NCBI GenBank assembly: GCA_039720395.1
Contig: CM077832.1
Location: 21,415,607-21,479,606, forward strand
Length of the DNA stretch: 64,000 nucleotides
Direction: 5' to 3'
From: Liquidambar formosana
Lineage: Eukaryota; Streptophyta; Magnoliopsida; Saxifragales; Altingiaceae
Positions within the stretch are counted from its first letter, which is position 1; every line of letters starts with the position of its first letter. Below the pieces are notes generated by a model. The model saw only the letters and a program-made list of their open reading frames with translations, did not search any database and had not been told where the DNA came from. Below are positions 43,135-54,561 of this stretch, in pieces. The position numbers were made by a program, and so were the translations under genes.

Positions 43135-44791
43135 TGTTGGGAATCATACAAGAGGGAAGAATAGAAGTGCGGAATATAAAAATTTTTCCCTTTGATTCCA
43201 CAGCCCATGAATCTAACCATGCATATACAAAATCAAACCCTAGCTATGAAGAGGGTTAGAACACTTACAAAATTTTTGTCTTCTCCTTTTTGCTCCAAGC
43301 TTTGAATCCGGACAGCGGTGAATGAGCAGCCCAAGTGTGCTGCCTCCAACGGTATCCACACCTAGCTAAAGCTCTAAGTCCTTTCCTTCTTTTCCCTTGT
43401 TGTTGCTAGTGTAGGAGAAGAGAGGAGAGAGAGAGAGGGGGCTGGAAAATTTCGGCCAGCACCTTGGGGTTTCTTCTTGTGATGATGTCATCACATCAAA
43501 GTGTGACTTATATAGTCCACACTCAAGGGGGCCGGCCCTAGGGGAAAACCCTATTAGGGTTTTATGCAATTTCCCTAAATTGCACAATAACCCCTATAAA
43601 TTATATCAAATATAAATAGGCCACAAAGAACCATTCTTTTATTCACTCTTACCCTTTCTCTCATAGACTTTAAAGCTCATCTTGCATGATCAGTGTGTGA
43701 CCCATTGGGTTCACATCATCAAGTAGTAGGAATAGCACGAGGTGTGCACAATGGAACTCTTTCCATTTAGGGTCTGATTGGAACTCCTTCCAATCCCCTA
43801 ATTGATTATAACTCACTTATATTAATTAGGGCTTCTACTAACCATGAATAACACCTAGCATACGGTTCATGGTGTTGTCCTTAATGAAGTGAATATGTAT
43901 CTATCAAAGAACCCTTCTGTTATAGTTTATAGGTTACAATTGCATCCTTCCATTTACACAATGTCTCCAATTGAACTAATAGGACATGGAAGTCTGTCAA
44001 GTCCCTAGTTCAATTACTTTATACTCATTCATAAATATCAACTCAATGATGAACTTATGGAAACTCCTTTCCATATTCACACTGCCATGGCCATGGACTG
44101 AATGAGTTATATTATGAATGCTATATGAGACATTCTCTCTCTTTTTCCTGAGAGTAATGGATTCCTTGTTGATCACTCACATGCCTTCATACACATAGCA
44201 ATAGGGCCAATGAACACCTTTACAGACCCATGAATAGAATCTGCACTTAGTGTTATCAAACTTCTAAAGCTACATGCATAAGGTAACTATGGTGTCTCAG
44301 GTCTAAGGATTACTTGTACCACTATAACATTGAGAAACTGATTGACAGGCAGGTTAAAACTCCATTCAGTTTATCTCAAATCTTTGGTCACATTCAGTGT
44401 ACCTATTCTATTAACAGGCACCCACCGTTGGTTGTAGTGTCTCCACACAAATAGCTTGAGACCAGCTATCCTCCTATAGAGTCAACCTAACAAGTGCTAG
44501 TCCTATGGTTCATTACTGTCCATCATAGTGAACCTTCAACTAGGAATGATTTAGGAGTTTAGTACAGAGATATATTTACAGTCTCATAATTACAACTCTT
44601 TGTAATTCAATATTCTCAACTCTAACTCCTTGGACATATTATGTAAATATAAATGATGCATACAAACATAATAGAATAAGCCCTTTTATTAAATCAATAA
44701 TAAATGTGACATACATAAATGAAATCAAATGATTGTTCCTTTATCCCTAAACAATCATCTCTATGATTGGCTCTAGGGCATAACTCTAACA
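43135..44791 (-). mobile_element. 3' LTR of Copia-D
   Basis: It ends CCCAACA at 43135 on the minus strand and starts TGTTAGAG at 44791. A TATATAAG is at 43514-43507. The LTR points toward the PMD gene start codon at 43013, so it could drive that gene. Confidence 0.93.
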
Positions 44792-44803
44792 ATCTCCCAC
44801 TTG
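44792..44803 (-). other. Polypurine tract of Copia-D
   Basis: AAGTGGGAGAT reads directly into the LTR start on the minus strand. Copia-B has the same tract before 61868. Confidence 0.85.
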
Positions 44804-44849
44804 CACTATAGCCAATCCACCATGTATCTCATACCCATATCCTGTCGGT

Positions 44850-46070
44850 GGTGATCCAACACACTTGGGTTATAGCCTTAGTGAAGGGGTATTCTTTATT
44901 CTCTGTTGTATTAAACTTCTATATGTATATGTCATCTCTTCCAATGATCTCTCTAATCACTTGGAATCGCCGCTTAAAGTTTGGACTTTTGATGAGACCG
45001 TGGATCCTTGTCTTGAGCACTAGCCTTATTGCTGTCACAAAAGCAATAGTAAAGGTTTCTCAATGTCAGGAACCACTCCTAGTTCTGCAATGAACTTACT
45101 CATCCAAACATGCAGCAATGCACTCAAATTTACAGCTCCACCATTTAAGGTGAGATCATACCTCGATGTTGATCTCCTATCATCATCGTCAGATTGAAAA
45201 TCTGTATCCGTTATACCAACCATTTCTAAGTTTCTTTCTCCATAGACAAAGCATGGGTCCTTAGTTCTTCCCAAGTACTTAAGGATAGCTTTGACTTCTT
45301 CCCAGTATACCTTATCTGGGTCTACCTGATATCTGCTCGTAACATTTACAGCAAAACTGATATCTGGTCATGTACATAGCATAGCATATGCTTTTAGACA
45401 ACTTGATTTCATGTCTGACAGGAATTAGACTTCTCTTGAAATCATGCATTTTGAACCCATTCAAAATCTTGTCTACGTACATCGATTGGGAGAGACTTAG
45501 CATCCTTTAAGATCTATCTCTATAGACCTCTATTCCTAGAATATAGGATGCTTCTTCCAAATCTTTTATGGAGAAACTTTGTGAAAAACCAATTTTTTTT
45601 CACTTTTGACAACGTCTCTACATTATTCCCTAATAAGTAGAACGTCATTCACTTATAGGACCATAAATGTGATCGCACTCCCACTAACCCTTTGTACAAT
45701 CATGGTACAATAAAGGGTTCTATCTCAACAGGGACAGGGGTTGCATCAATGTTGGTTTGTGTCTCATTAGACAACTCTTTGAGTTCTATTTTCCTGTTAT
45801 TGCCTCCTTCTTGAATAAACCCTTTTTCAAGAAAGATTGCAAACTTACTAACAAACACTTTTGTTCATCAGGATGATAGATATGATATCCTAAACTCCTT
45901 TTAGGATAAACCACAAACCTACACTTAAATTATCTTGATTTCCAATTTGGTTACATCATGTGTCTCTACATATGCAGTGCAACCCCATACCTTAACATGA
46001 TTAAGGTTTGGTGCTTCCCTTTCCATATCTCATATGGGTCTTAAGGGACAGCCTTGGTTTGAACTCTGTT
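44850..46070 (-). pseudogene. Decayed Copia-D pol: reverse transcriptase and RNase H remnants
   Basis: Broken frames retain recognisable Copia pieces: a thumb-region segment (ASYILGIEVYRDRS, then LSLSQSMYVDKILNGFKM at about 45560-45440) and the RNase H region (GITDTDFQSDDDDRRSTS near 45220-45150, resembling the usual YTDSDFQSD). Several stops and frame shifts separate them. The active-site region of RT is not intact. Confidence 0.75.
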
Positions 46071-46730
46071 TCACAGGTACGTGGCAATTTCTAGGGCATA
46101 TCCTAACAAGGATAATATTAGGTCGTTGTAACTTATCATGGACCTAACCATATCCAATAAGGTTCTATTCCTCCTTTCTGACACACCATTAAGCTGTGGT
46201 GTTCCAGGAGGTGTCCATTGAGATAGAATGCCCGTTTGAACAAGATGATCTAAAAACTCACCAGTTAAATATTCTCCTCCTCGATCCGATCGAAGAGCTT
46301 TAATACTTTTACTAGTTTGTTTCTCTACTTCATATCTAAATTCTTTGAACTTTTCAAATGCTTCAGATTTGTACTTCATCAAGTACACATACCCATACCT
46401 AGAATAATCATCGGTAAAGGTTATAAAGTAAGAGAAACCTCCACGAGCATGTATGCTCATAGGACCACATACATCACTATGTATTAATCCTAATATGTCT
46501 ACAGCTCTCTCACCGTGACCGGTGAAAGGTGACTTGGTCATTTTACCTAGTAAATAGGATTCACAAGTTGGAAAGGGCATAGAAACCAATGGACCCAATT
46601 GTCCATCCTTACACATCTTGTTAATCCTATTCTCACTGATATGACCTAGTCTCAAGTGCCAGTCATATGCGGAGTTTTCTTCATCTCTTGTTCTTTTGGG
46701 TTTGTCTGCATTCAATTTTAGAGCTATCAT
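46071..46730 (-). pseudogene. Copia-D pol fragment: pre-integrase and integrase core
   Basis: This 219-codon open segment holds the GAG-pre-integrase zinc region (WHLRLGHISENRI) and the integrase core (IHSDVCGPM, ALRSDRGGEYL, PPGTPQLNGVSERRNRTL), so catalytic D, D and E are still visible. The segment before it, where protease should lie (46731-47088), and the one after it are broken. It is not expected to work without the rest of pol. Confidence 0.82.
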
Positions 46731-47088
46731 GTTTCATGCAATTCATATTTGCAAGGTAGTTTAGAAGATAAATGCTATAAATTCCAGAAGTAATGAACTC
46801 TTCATAAAAACATTTATTAAATCAAACTAAAACACTGTTTAGGCAAAACTGAAATAAAGATAATGTTTCTAAAAACTTCTGGAATGTCAAGATAGCTTAT
46901 TAATTCTAAAGTACTCCTTCAGGTAGAGTCAAGCAGCAAGTCCCATAGCTAATACAGCAACACTTTGCTCCATTCTCTACTCGTAGGGATATTCCGCTTC
47001 TACTCAGCCTACTGCTTCCCACTAGATCCTGCATGGAATTCAAAATTCACATCAGAATTAAGTACCCAAGTGGAAGCAAAACTAACAT

Positions 47089-47961
47089 TTAGTTTAGAGC
47101 ATGATCCATACCTTCCGAAGGTCGGCTCTTTAGAGTATCCAGATACTCCCGGCAATTACGTTTCCAGTGCCCATCCTTGCCGCAGTGAAAACAGGTTCCT
47201 TTGGCCTTGTCAGTATTACCTTTCTTGACACCTCCCTTTGGCTTCAAGTTCTTCTTCTTCTTCCCTTGGGTACTCTTACCCTTTCCATTTCCCTTGCCCT
47301 TAGGCTTGGGCTTGGCCTTGGAAGTAGAAGCTCCATCAAATGCGAGCAAAGAACCTTTTCCCTTCTTCATTGTCTCCTCAGTCATCTTGAGCAAATTGTG
47401 CAGCTCGGGGAGAGTGGGCTCAAGCTTGTTCATATGAAAATTCATTATGAACGGCCCAAATGAATCAGGAAGGGACTGCAGTATAATGTCTGAACACATA
47501 TCAGCTTCAATGATCACATCAAGCTTTTCAAGCTGCTCGATATGGTTGATCATTTTCAAGGTGTGATCAGTCACAGACGAACCCTCATTCATCCTTGCCT
47601 TGAATAGATCCTTGACAATATTGTACTTCGCGGTCCTACTTTGCTCCCCATACAACTCTTGTAAGTGGAGAAAGATGTCGCGAGCACTCTTCATGGACTC
47701 ATGTTGCTTCTGAAGCTCAGGGCTCATGGATGCCATCATATAGCATCTTGCCTTCAAATCGTCGTCCATGCGCTTCTGAAAAGCGTCTCTCTCTTGCTGA
47801 GTTGCAGTCTCAGCCAGTGCCTCAGGAAGTGTGCCATCAAGTGTGTAGGTAATCTTTTCGGAAGTTAAAACTATTTTTAAGTTCCTCAGCCAATCAAGAT
47901 AGTTTGGTCCAGTCAAACGGTTGATGTCCAATATTTTGGATAACGGGTTGAGGTGAGCCAT
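47089..47961 (-). CDS. Copia-D gag protein (290 aa)
   Basis: An open Copia gag starts MAHLNPLSKILDINRL. It has a UBN2-type capsid region (GPNYLDWLRNL through about residue 200), a Lys/Gly-rich basic linker (residues about 215-255) and one zinc knuckle CFHCGKDGHWKRNC (C-x2-C-x4-H-x4-C). It is complete up to the knuckle and stops shortly after it. It packages RNA into particles. That gag stays open while pol is decayed suggests the copy may contribute capsid but not enzymes. Confidence 0.88.
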   Translation of the reverse strand: MAHLNPLSKILDINRLTGPNYLDWLRNLKIVLTSEKITYTLDGTLPEALAETATQQERDAFQKRMDDDLKARCYMMASMSPELQKQHESMKSARDIFLHLQELYGEQSRTAKYNIVKDLFKARMNEGSSVTDHTLKMINHIEQLEKLDVIIEADMCSDIILQSLPDSFGPFIMNFHMNKLEPTLPELHNLLKMTEETMKKGKGSLLAFDGASTSKAKPKPKGKGNGKGKSTQGKKKKNLKPKGGVKKGNTDKAKGTCFHCGKDGHWKRNCREYLDTLKSRPSEGMDHALN

Positions 47962-50900
47962 TTCTATGAACTACATATAAAAAATTAAATAGAGAATTAG
48001 ATTTCATTTTTAATCCATAATGATCGGGTCTTTAATCATATGGTACCTCCCACTATTTTATCAAATTCCATACACCCTCTGATGGAATTCGGGAATCTCA
48101 TTCCTAATGGGGATTGGGGTCCCACTGTGACCTAGAAGCCTCACATGTTAGTTTCTTGACTTCTAACCCACAATAAGAAGACAACTCTTTGTCTATTGCT
48201 TCATAAGCAAATTCCAATCGTTTTGCCTCTAGGGTACATACTCCTCACATGTTAGTTTCTTGGAATACTTCCCTAGTTAAGTTAAGCCCATCATTCACAC
48301 AGGTATGTTTCACCAAATATATACCTCACATGTTAGTTTCTTGGTATATACCAGCTTAGGCACCCCATGATATCTACATATGTGATAGTTTCAAGTAATG
48401 TCTTTAATATGGGTAGCTCCTACATGTCTGCAGCCAGGTACCCACATTAAGGGACGTTAGATGATCCTATAATGATGGAAGGCAATGAAGAATCCATTCC
48501 CTAATGTATTCTCCATTTCCAACTTAATATTAAAAGAGAGGGGTTTTTAAGGGTCTCATCAAATTAACATACATCTCATGCATATAAATAAAAATTGAAC
48601 AGCATAAAATAATAATAATCCACTTATCGATATTAGTCCCTAAAAGGAGACATATAACGATCTATGGATTTGGAGCTATCACTATTAATCTCATTAAAAG
48701 CTCCCACTATGATGATTATGGACTTTGAGAGGATTCAATCCAAGCCAATAGATTGAATCCAAGGTCTAAGGTGGGTGTAGGTGATCGTAAAATAACACAT
48801 TCGAAACATGCATGCTGTCTTGAAACACTTCTCTAAGCTTTCAAGTCCTTCAATCTGCTCCCTTGCCTTGATGGTCTCCACCATTGGCTTGTTGGGCTCT
48901 ATCATGCTCCTTTGGGTCCACCATGCTCCTTAGTGCGCTCTCGATTACATAACATTTACATAATTTAAAGAAAGGGATACATAAGGGGAATGTGGGGTAC
49001 ATAAGAGAATGATAGAGAGAGAGGGAGAGGGAAGGCGGCATGCAAGCCCCAAATAAATTACATCACCTTAATAAAATTACAACTCTTGTAAATAATAACA
49101 TCCCATTCATAAGACGGCCAATCACAATTGGTTTAAAGGGTATAGTCCATAATCATCATCCAAACACATACATACAATCTCATTGCATAATGTAAAGAAA
49201 AACTGTAAGCATTAAAACATATGGGCATTATGGTAATTCACTTGAATGATTTACATTAATCTCATTAATGCATCCTAATCTTATTAGGTATTAACAAAAA
49301 TATCCAGAATTAAATAAAGTCTTAACATTTAAGACATTTTAGTTCCAATTAATCAAATTAATTTAAACATATAAAGTTTCCTAAAATAACTCTAATATCC
49401 AATATTAGGGTTTCCTTAATTAAACAAATCAATTTCATTTAATTAAGAATTTCCAGATTTTAATTTAATCCCCAATTGTATTTTAAACCATTTAAAACAT
49501 TATAAAATTAATCAATATTAATTAAATAATTAACATGGGAATTAAATAAAATCATTTAAATGATGAATTAGTGTATTAGGGTTTCCTAAAACCCTAAACC
49601 CTAAACGCATAACCCTAAACCCTAAATGCAAGCCCTAATCATTAAATTCCTTATGATTGGTCATTTAATGTCCAATCATTAAAACCCTAGGTTCATACGG
49701 TATTTAATAAAAGGGATTAGGGTTTAATTAATGCCAAATAGGGTATTAATTACCCTTAATTAATTACACTAATTAGGGTTTCCAAAACCCTAACCCTAGA
49801 CATCATTTATGGTATTAATTATGCCCTAACAATTAATAACCATGATTGGTCATTTAATGACCAATCATTAACTCTTAATAAAGGTAATTAATATTCCAAT
49901 TAGGGTTTTAATTAATGCCATAATGAAATTAGGGTTTCATCATTAACTCAAAATTAGGGTTTCATCCTTAACTCTATGCAGCCGTCACAACCAGGGGGCT
50001 GCCTGAGCTTGGCTAGGCTGCCATGGCCACCAACGACTGTGGGAGGCCATGGGCAGCCATGGGAGAACATCCTAGGAGTGTGGGACAAGCCTCTGGACAC
50101 GTGAGGAGTGGTGGAAGTGGCTGCCATCATCGAAAACAATCAGGGTTTCCAAAACCCATTGCTGGAGCCATTGTTGCAGACCTTGAAGGTCACAATAGCT
50201 TCTAAAACCTTATCACTTCGACTCCTCCATTGAAACCAGCTTTTGTATCATGTCCCTACATGAAATACTAAGCTTCTAGAAGAGGTTTGGATGATCGAAT
50301 CATCACCAATTGTTCTAAACAATTAAAACAACAGTATGCTGCCCAGAATTTGACAGCATACTGTCCATGGTCAGAAATTGATTTAAAACCCAGCAAGATG
50401 AATGAATTAGGCTACCAAACGAATTTTCCCAGTATCCTATATGTCTTAGGAAACTAATGCAATTGGTTTCATGCAATTTGGAGTTCCCTAACTCAAGTTC
50501 TAATCAAAACTCCATTGATGACTTTTCTGCAGAGAAAATCTGCTATGCTGTTCATGAAAAATTTTCAAACTTTTTGAATCTTTTTCCATCAAAACCTTTT
50601 TTAAAACTTAAAGAAAATCATATACACATGATATATAATGATCCTAAAGTGGATTTGCATCATAAATACAGAAGCTTTGATTGAATTTAATTGCAAGAAC
50701 CTCTGGGTTCTAAAACCCAGATTCGACCCTCTCCAGAAAACCCAGTTTTCCTTTTTCTTCTTCTTCCAATTCAAACCCTATACAACCTTTGCATCAATGG
50801 TTACCCTTAACCATGATTTAGAAGAGGAGTAGAAGAAGAATAGACCTAGGGTTCCAAACCCTAGGTTCGGCCAGAGAGAAGAACAATTCTGCAGTAAAAA

Positions 50901-50973
50901 TTCTCCAGATTTTTGAATCATTCAACTACACCATAAATTCCAGCCCATATGTATTTTGTATTATGCATAGCCA
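47962..50973 (-). mobile_element. Copia-D leader, non-coding
   Basis: This long untranslated leader contains three exact copies of the 19-nt motif (complement at 48139-48157, 48243-48261 and 48324-48342) and the telobox and palindrome block (49560-49990). It is homologous to the leaders of Copia-B and Copia-F. It also preserves the unoccupied Tat-C insertion site (about 48990-49010). Short ORFs (for example 50023-50205) are chance. Confidence 0.85.
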
Positions 50974-50988
50974 TGGCTCTGATACCAC
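50974..50988 (-). other. Primer-binding site of Copia-D
   Basis: On the minus strand the LTR end CCAACA is followed by GTGGTATCAGAGCC, the initiator-Met tRNA PBS. Confidence 0.92.
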
Positions 50989-52645
50989 TGTTGGGAATCA
51001 TACAAGAGGGAAGAATAGAAGTGCGGAATATAAAAATTTTTCCCTTTGATTCCACAGCCCATGAATCTAACCATGCATATACAAAATCAAACCCTAGCTA
51101 TGAAGAGGGTTAGAACACTTACAAAATTTTTGTCTTCTCCTTTTTGCTCCAAGCTTTGAATCCGGACAGCGGTGAATGAGCAGCCCAAGTGTGCTGCCTC
51201 CAACGGTATCCACACCTAGCTAAAGCTCTAAGTCCTTTCCTTCTTTTCCCTTGTTGTTGCTAGTGTAGGAGAAGAGAGGAGAGAGAGAGAGGGGGCTGGA
51301 AAATTTCGGCCAGCACCTTGGGGTTTCTTCTTGTGATGATGTCATCACATCAAAGTGTGACTTATATAGTCCACACTCAAGGGGGCCGGCCCTAGGGGAA
51401 AACCCTATTAGGGTTTTATGCAATTTCCCTAAATTGCACAATAACCCCTATAAATTATATCAAATATAAATAGGCCACAAAGAACCATTCTTTTATTCAC
51501 TCTTACCCTTTCTCTCATAGACTTTAAAGCTCATCTTGCATGATCAGTGTGTGACCCATTGGGTTCACATCATCAAGTAGTAGGAATAGCACGAGGTGTG
51601 CACAATGGAACTCTTTCCATTTAGGGTCTGATTGGAACTCCTTCCAATCCCCTAATTGATTATAACTCACTTATATTAATTAGGGCTTCTACTAACCATG
51701 AATAACACCTAGCATACGGTTCATGGTGTTGTCCTTAATGAAGTGAATATGTATCTATCAAAGAACCCTTCTGTTATAGTTTATAGGTTACAATTGCATC
51801 CTTCCATTTACACAATGTCTCCAATTGAACTAATAGGACATGGAAGTCTGTCAAGTCCCTAGTTCAATTACTTTATACTCATTCATAAATATCAACTCAA
51901 TGATGAACTTATGGAAACTCCTTTCCATATTCACACTGCCATGGCCATGGACTGAATGAGTTATATTATGAATGCTATATGAGACATTCTCTCTCTTTTT
52001 CCTGAGAGTAATGGATTCCTTGTTGATCACTCACATGCCTTCATACACATAGCAATAGGGCCAATGAACACCTTTACAGACCCATGAATAGAATCTGCAC
52101 TTAGTGTTATCAAACTTCTAAAGCTACATGCATAAGGTAACTATGGTGTCTCAGGTCTAAGGATTACTTGTACCACTATAACATTGAGAAACTGATTGAC
52201 AGGCAGGTTAAAACTCCATTCAGTTTATCTCAAATCTTTGGTCACATTCAGTGTACCTATTCTATTAACAGGCACCCACCGTTGGTTGTAGTGTCTCCAC
52301 ACAAATAGCTTGAGACCAGCTATCCTCCTATAGAGTCAACCTAACAAGTGCTAGTCCTATGGTTCATTACTGTCCATCATAGTGAACCTTCAACTAGGAA
52401 TGATTTAGGAGTTTAGTACAGAGATATATTTACAGTCTCATAATTACAACTCTTTGTAATTCAATATTCTCAACTCTAACTCCTTGGACATATTATGTAA
52501 ATATAAATGATGCATACAAACATAATAGAATAAGCCCTTTTATTAAATCAATAATAAATGTGACATACATAAATGAAATCAAATGATTGTTCCTTTATCC
52601 CTAAACAATCATCTCTATGATTGGCTCTAGGGCATAACTCTAACA
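50989..52645 (-). mobile_element. 5' LTR of Copia-D
   Basis: It repeats 43135-44791 at a constant offset of 7854 bp with no difference noticed. The TATA box is at 51368-51361. It is followed outward by the target duplication GCTAT. Confidence 0.94.
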
Positions 52646-53085
52646 GCTATTTCATGCACACAACTTGAATTGCAAGTGAAACTTTGATTGAGAATGTGTT
52701 TGTGAGTGTTTGGAGAAGATGGAATGAGTTTCTAGAGAGAGAAACTCTCAATTTTCGAAATTGGGTGAGTGTGAGCACAAATGGGGGTCAAGGGTTTAAA
52801 AACCCAGAATTTTGAGGACCCTAGCCTCGGGTAACCGCCCAGCATGGGGCGGCAAGCCGCCTGGGCTTGGGCGGCAAGCCACCAGCAGCCAGGTGGTCAG
52901 CCCCCCTTGCTCGCTCCGTTGCGCTCGTTTGGCCTTTGCTCGCCTATTCGCGCTTTTGAACCCTCTTTGAGATGAAATCTCAAGCTTGTTTTGAGTTGAA
53001 AAATGAATAAATATCTTGACTTTGTTTGACATGAAATGATTTGAATGAGATTGCATTGGTGGCCCTTGTGTGGGCATGGCATGCT
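52646..53085 (-). promoter_or_regulatory. Displaced upstream region of the PMD gene
   Basis: Before Copia-D inserted, this was contiguous with 43014-43134 and so lay directly upstream of the PMD start codon. It contains a GC-rich foldback (52825-52902, with GGGTAACCGCCC and GGCGGCAAGCC words) related to the one before the DUF7745-like gene. No clear TATA box was found. The minus-strand ORFs at 52796-53100 cross this element and are not taken as genes. Confidence 0.6.
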
Positions 53086-53088
53086 AGT

Positions 53089-54420
53089 AGGGTTGAACAA
53101 CCCTCTCTATGCATATGATTTTGATTGTTAGGGATGAATTCCCTCCTATGTCACTATGATTTGTTGTCATTTGGGATAAAGATACCTTCCCTATTTGCAT
53201 GTGAATGATTGCTTTCATGAGATAATTGTGTCTCCTATATGAGTTGGTATTTGAGTTGAGGCATGAATAGCCTCCATGTGAGATGACTTGGTGAACTTGT
53301 TGTGTGTTGGTAAGTAAAAGCTTACCTTTGTCTTGATGACTTAGTGAGAGAAAGATGAAATCTTTCTCATGATTACATGCTTACCTTGATGACTTGAAAG
53401 ATGCAATCTTTCCCATGATTTATGTTGACCTTGATGGTTTGAATATGAGAAGGATGTATCTTTCTCATATTTTGGGATAGCCTTGATGGCATGGTGTTAC
53501 CTCGTACTATTCGCCAGTTGTCACTGGCAAAGTATGGGAAGACCTTTCATCGAACGAAGTTCGATGTAAGCTATGGATACCTTGTACTATTCACCAGTTG
53601 TCACTGGTACAGTATGGGAAGACCTTTCATCGAACGAAGTTCGATGTAAGTTATGGATACCTCGTACTATTCGCCAGTTGTCACTGGCATAGTATGGGAA
53701 GACCTTTCATCGAACGAAGTTCGATGTAAGCTATGGATACCTCGTATTATTCACCAGTTGTCACTGGTGCAGTATGGGATGTGATTACCTTGATAATTGA
53801 GTAATAACCTTGACGGTTTGAATATGAGAAGGATGTATCTTTCTCATATTTTGGGATAGCCTTGATGGCATGGTGTTACCTCGTACTATTCGCCAGTTGT
53901 CACTGGCAAAGTATGGGAAGACCTTTCATCGAACGAAGTTCGATGTAAGCTATGGATACCTTGTACTATTCACCAGTTGTCACTGGTACAGTATGGGAAG
54001 ACCTTTCATCGAATGAAGTTCGATGTAAGTTATGGATACCTCGTACTATTCGCCAGTTGTCACTGGCATAGTATGGGAAGACCTTTCATCGAACGAAGTT
54101 CGATGTAAGCTATGGATACCTCGTATTATTCACCAGTTGTCACTGGTGCAGTATGGGATGTGATTACCTTGATAATTGAGTAATAACCTTGACGGTTTGA
54201 ATATGAGAAGGATGTATCTTTCTCATATTTTGGGATGGCCTTGATGGCATAATGTTACCTCGTACCATTCGCCAGTTGTCACTGGCATAGAATTGGAAGA
54301 CCTTTCATCGAACGAAGTTCGATGTAACCTGTGGATACCTCATCTTGTTCCCCAGTGAAACTGGTATACAGCATGAGAGGAGTTCTGTAGAACTTATGAG
54401 GAGTACCTTTGTGCTTGTGT
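53089..54420 (+). repeat. Stem-loop array of Tat-C, with 379-bp super-repeat
   Basis: Successive inverted repeats with unrelated arms: AGGGTTG-aa-CAACCCT (53089), AGGGA-tgaat-TCCCT (53130), GGTAAG-taaaag-CTTACC (53309), GAGAAAGAT-gaa-ATCTTTCTC (53348), then a tandem set with GCCAGT-tgtc-ACTGGC alternating with CACCAGT-tgtc-ACTGGTG and separated by CATCGAAC-gaa-GTTCGATG. A 379-bp unit starting at GAATATGAGA recurs at 53441, 53820 and 54199. The position matches the array of Tat-G, but the sequence is unrelated. Confidence 0.88.
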
Positions 54421-54528
54421 ATGATGAATTCGAAGAATTCAATGATATGATCACCCTATTTTCCCCAGTGGGTCTTGATGAAATCAATTCCCCGGGCAAA
54501 AATGGGTTGTTCTTTTGGTCATTGGTTC

Positions 54529-54561
54529 GCAAGTGAAACTTGCTCGCCAATGAGGGGCTTC
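54529..54561 (+). other. Stem-loop and polypurine tract of Tat-C
   Basis: GCAAGT-GAA-ACTTGC (54529-54543) is followed after 18 nt by the LTR. The tract CCAATGAGGGGCTTC directly precedes TGTCAC. Tat-E and Tat-G have ACAAGT-GTA-ACTTGT at the same distance, so the first and last pair changed together. Confidence 0.82.

Larger units (their letters stand above)
43135..52645 (-). mobile_element. Copia-D, complete in structure, inserted in Tat-C
   Basis: 3' LTR 43135-44791, 5' LTR 50989-52645, each 1657 bp, with no difference noticed between them. The target duplication GCTAT is at 43130-43134 and 52646-52650. The PBS lies next to the 5' LTR and a GTGGGAGAT polypurine tract next to the 3' LTR. Gag is open, but pol survives only as fragments. 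Identical LTRs mean very recent insertion, so it was probably moved with enzymes from another copy. It belongs to the same broad family as Copia-A, -B and -F but a different subfamily (TGTTAGAGTTATG start). Confidence 0.95.

Noticed and set aside
47167..47463. ORFs opposite Copia-D gag
   Set aside because: Shadows of the Lys/Gly-rich gag frame.
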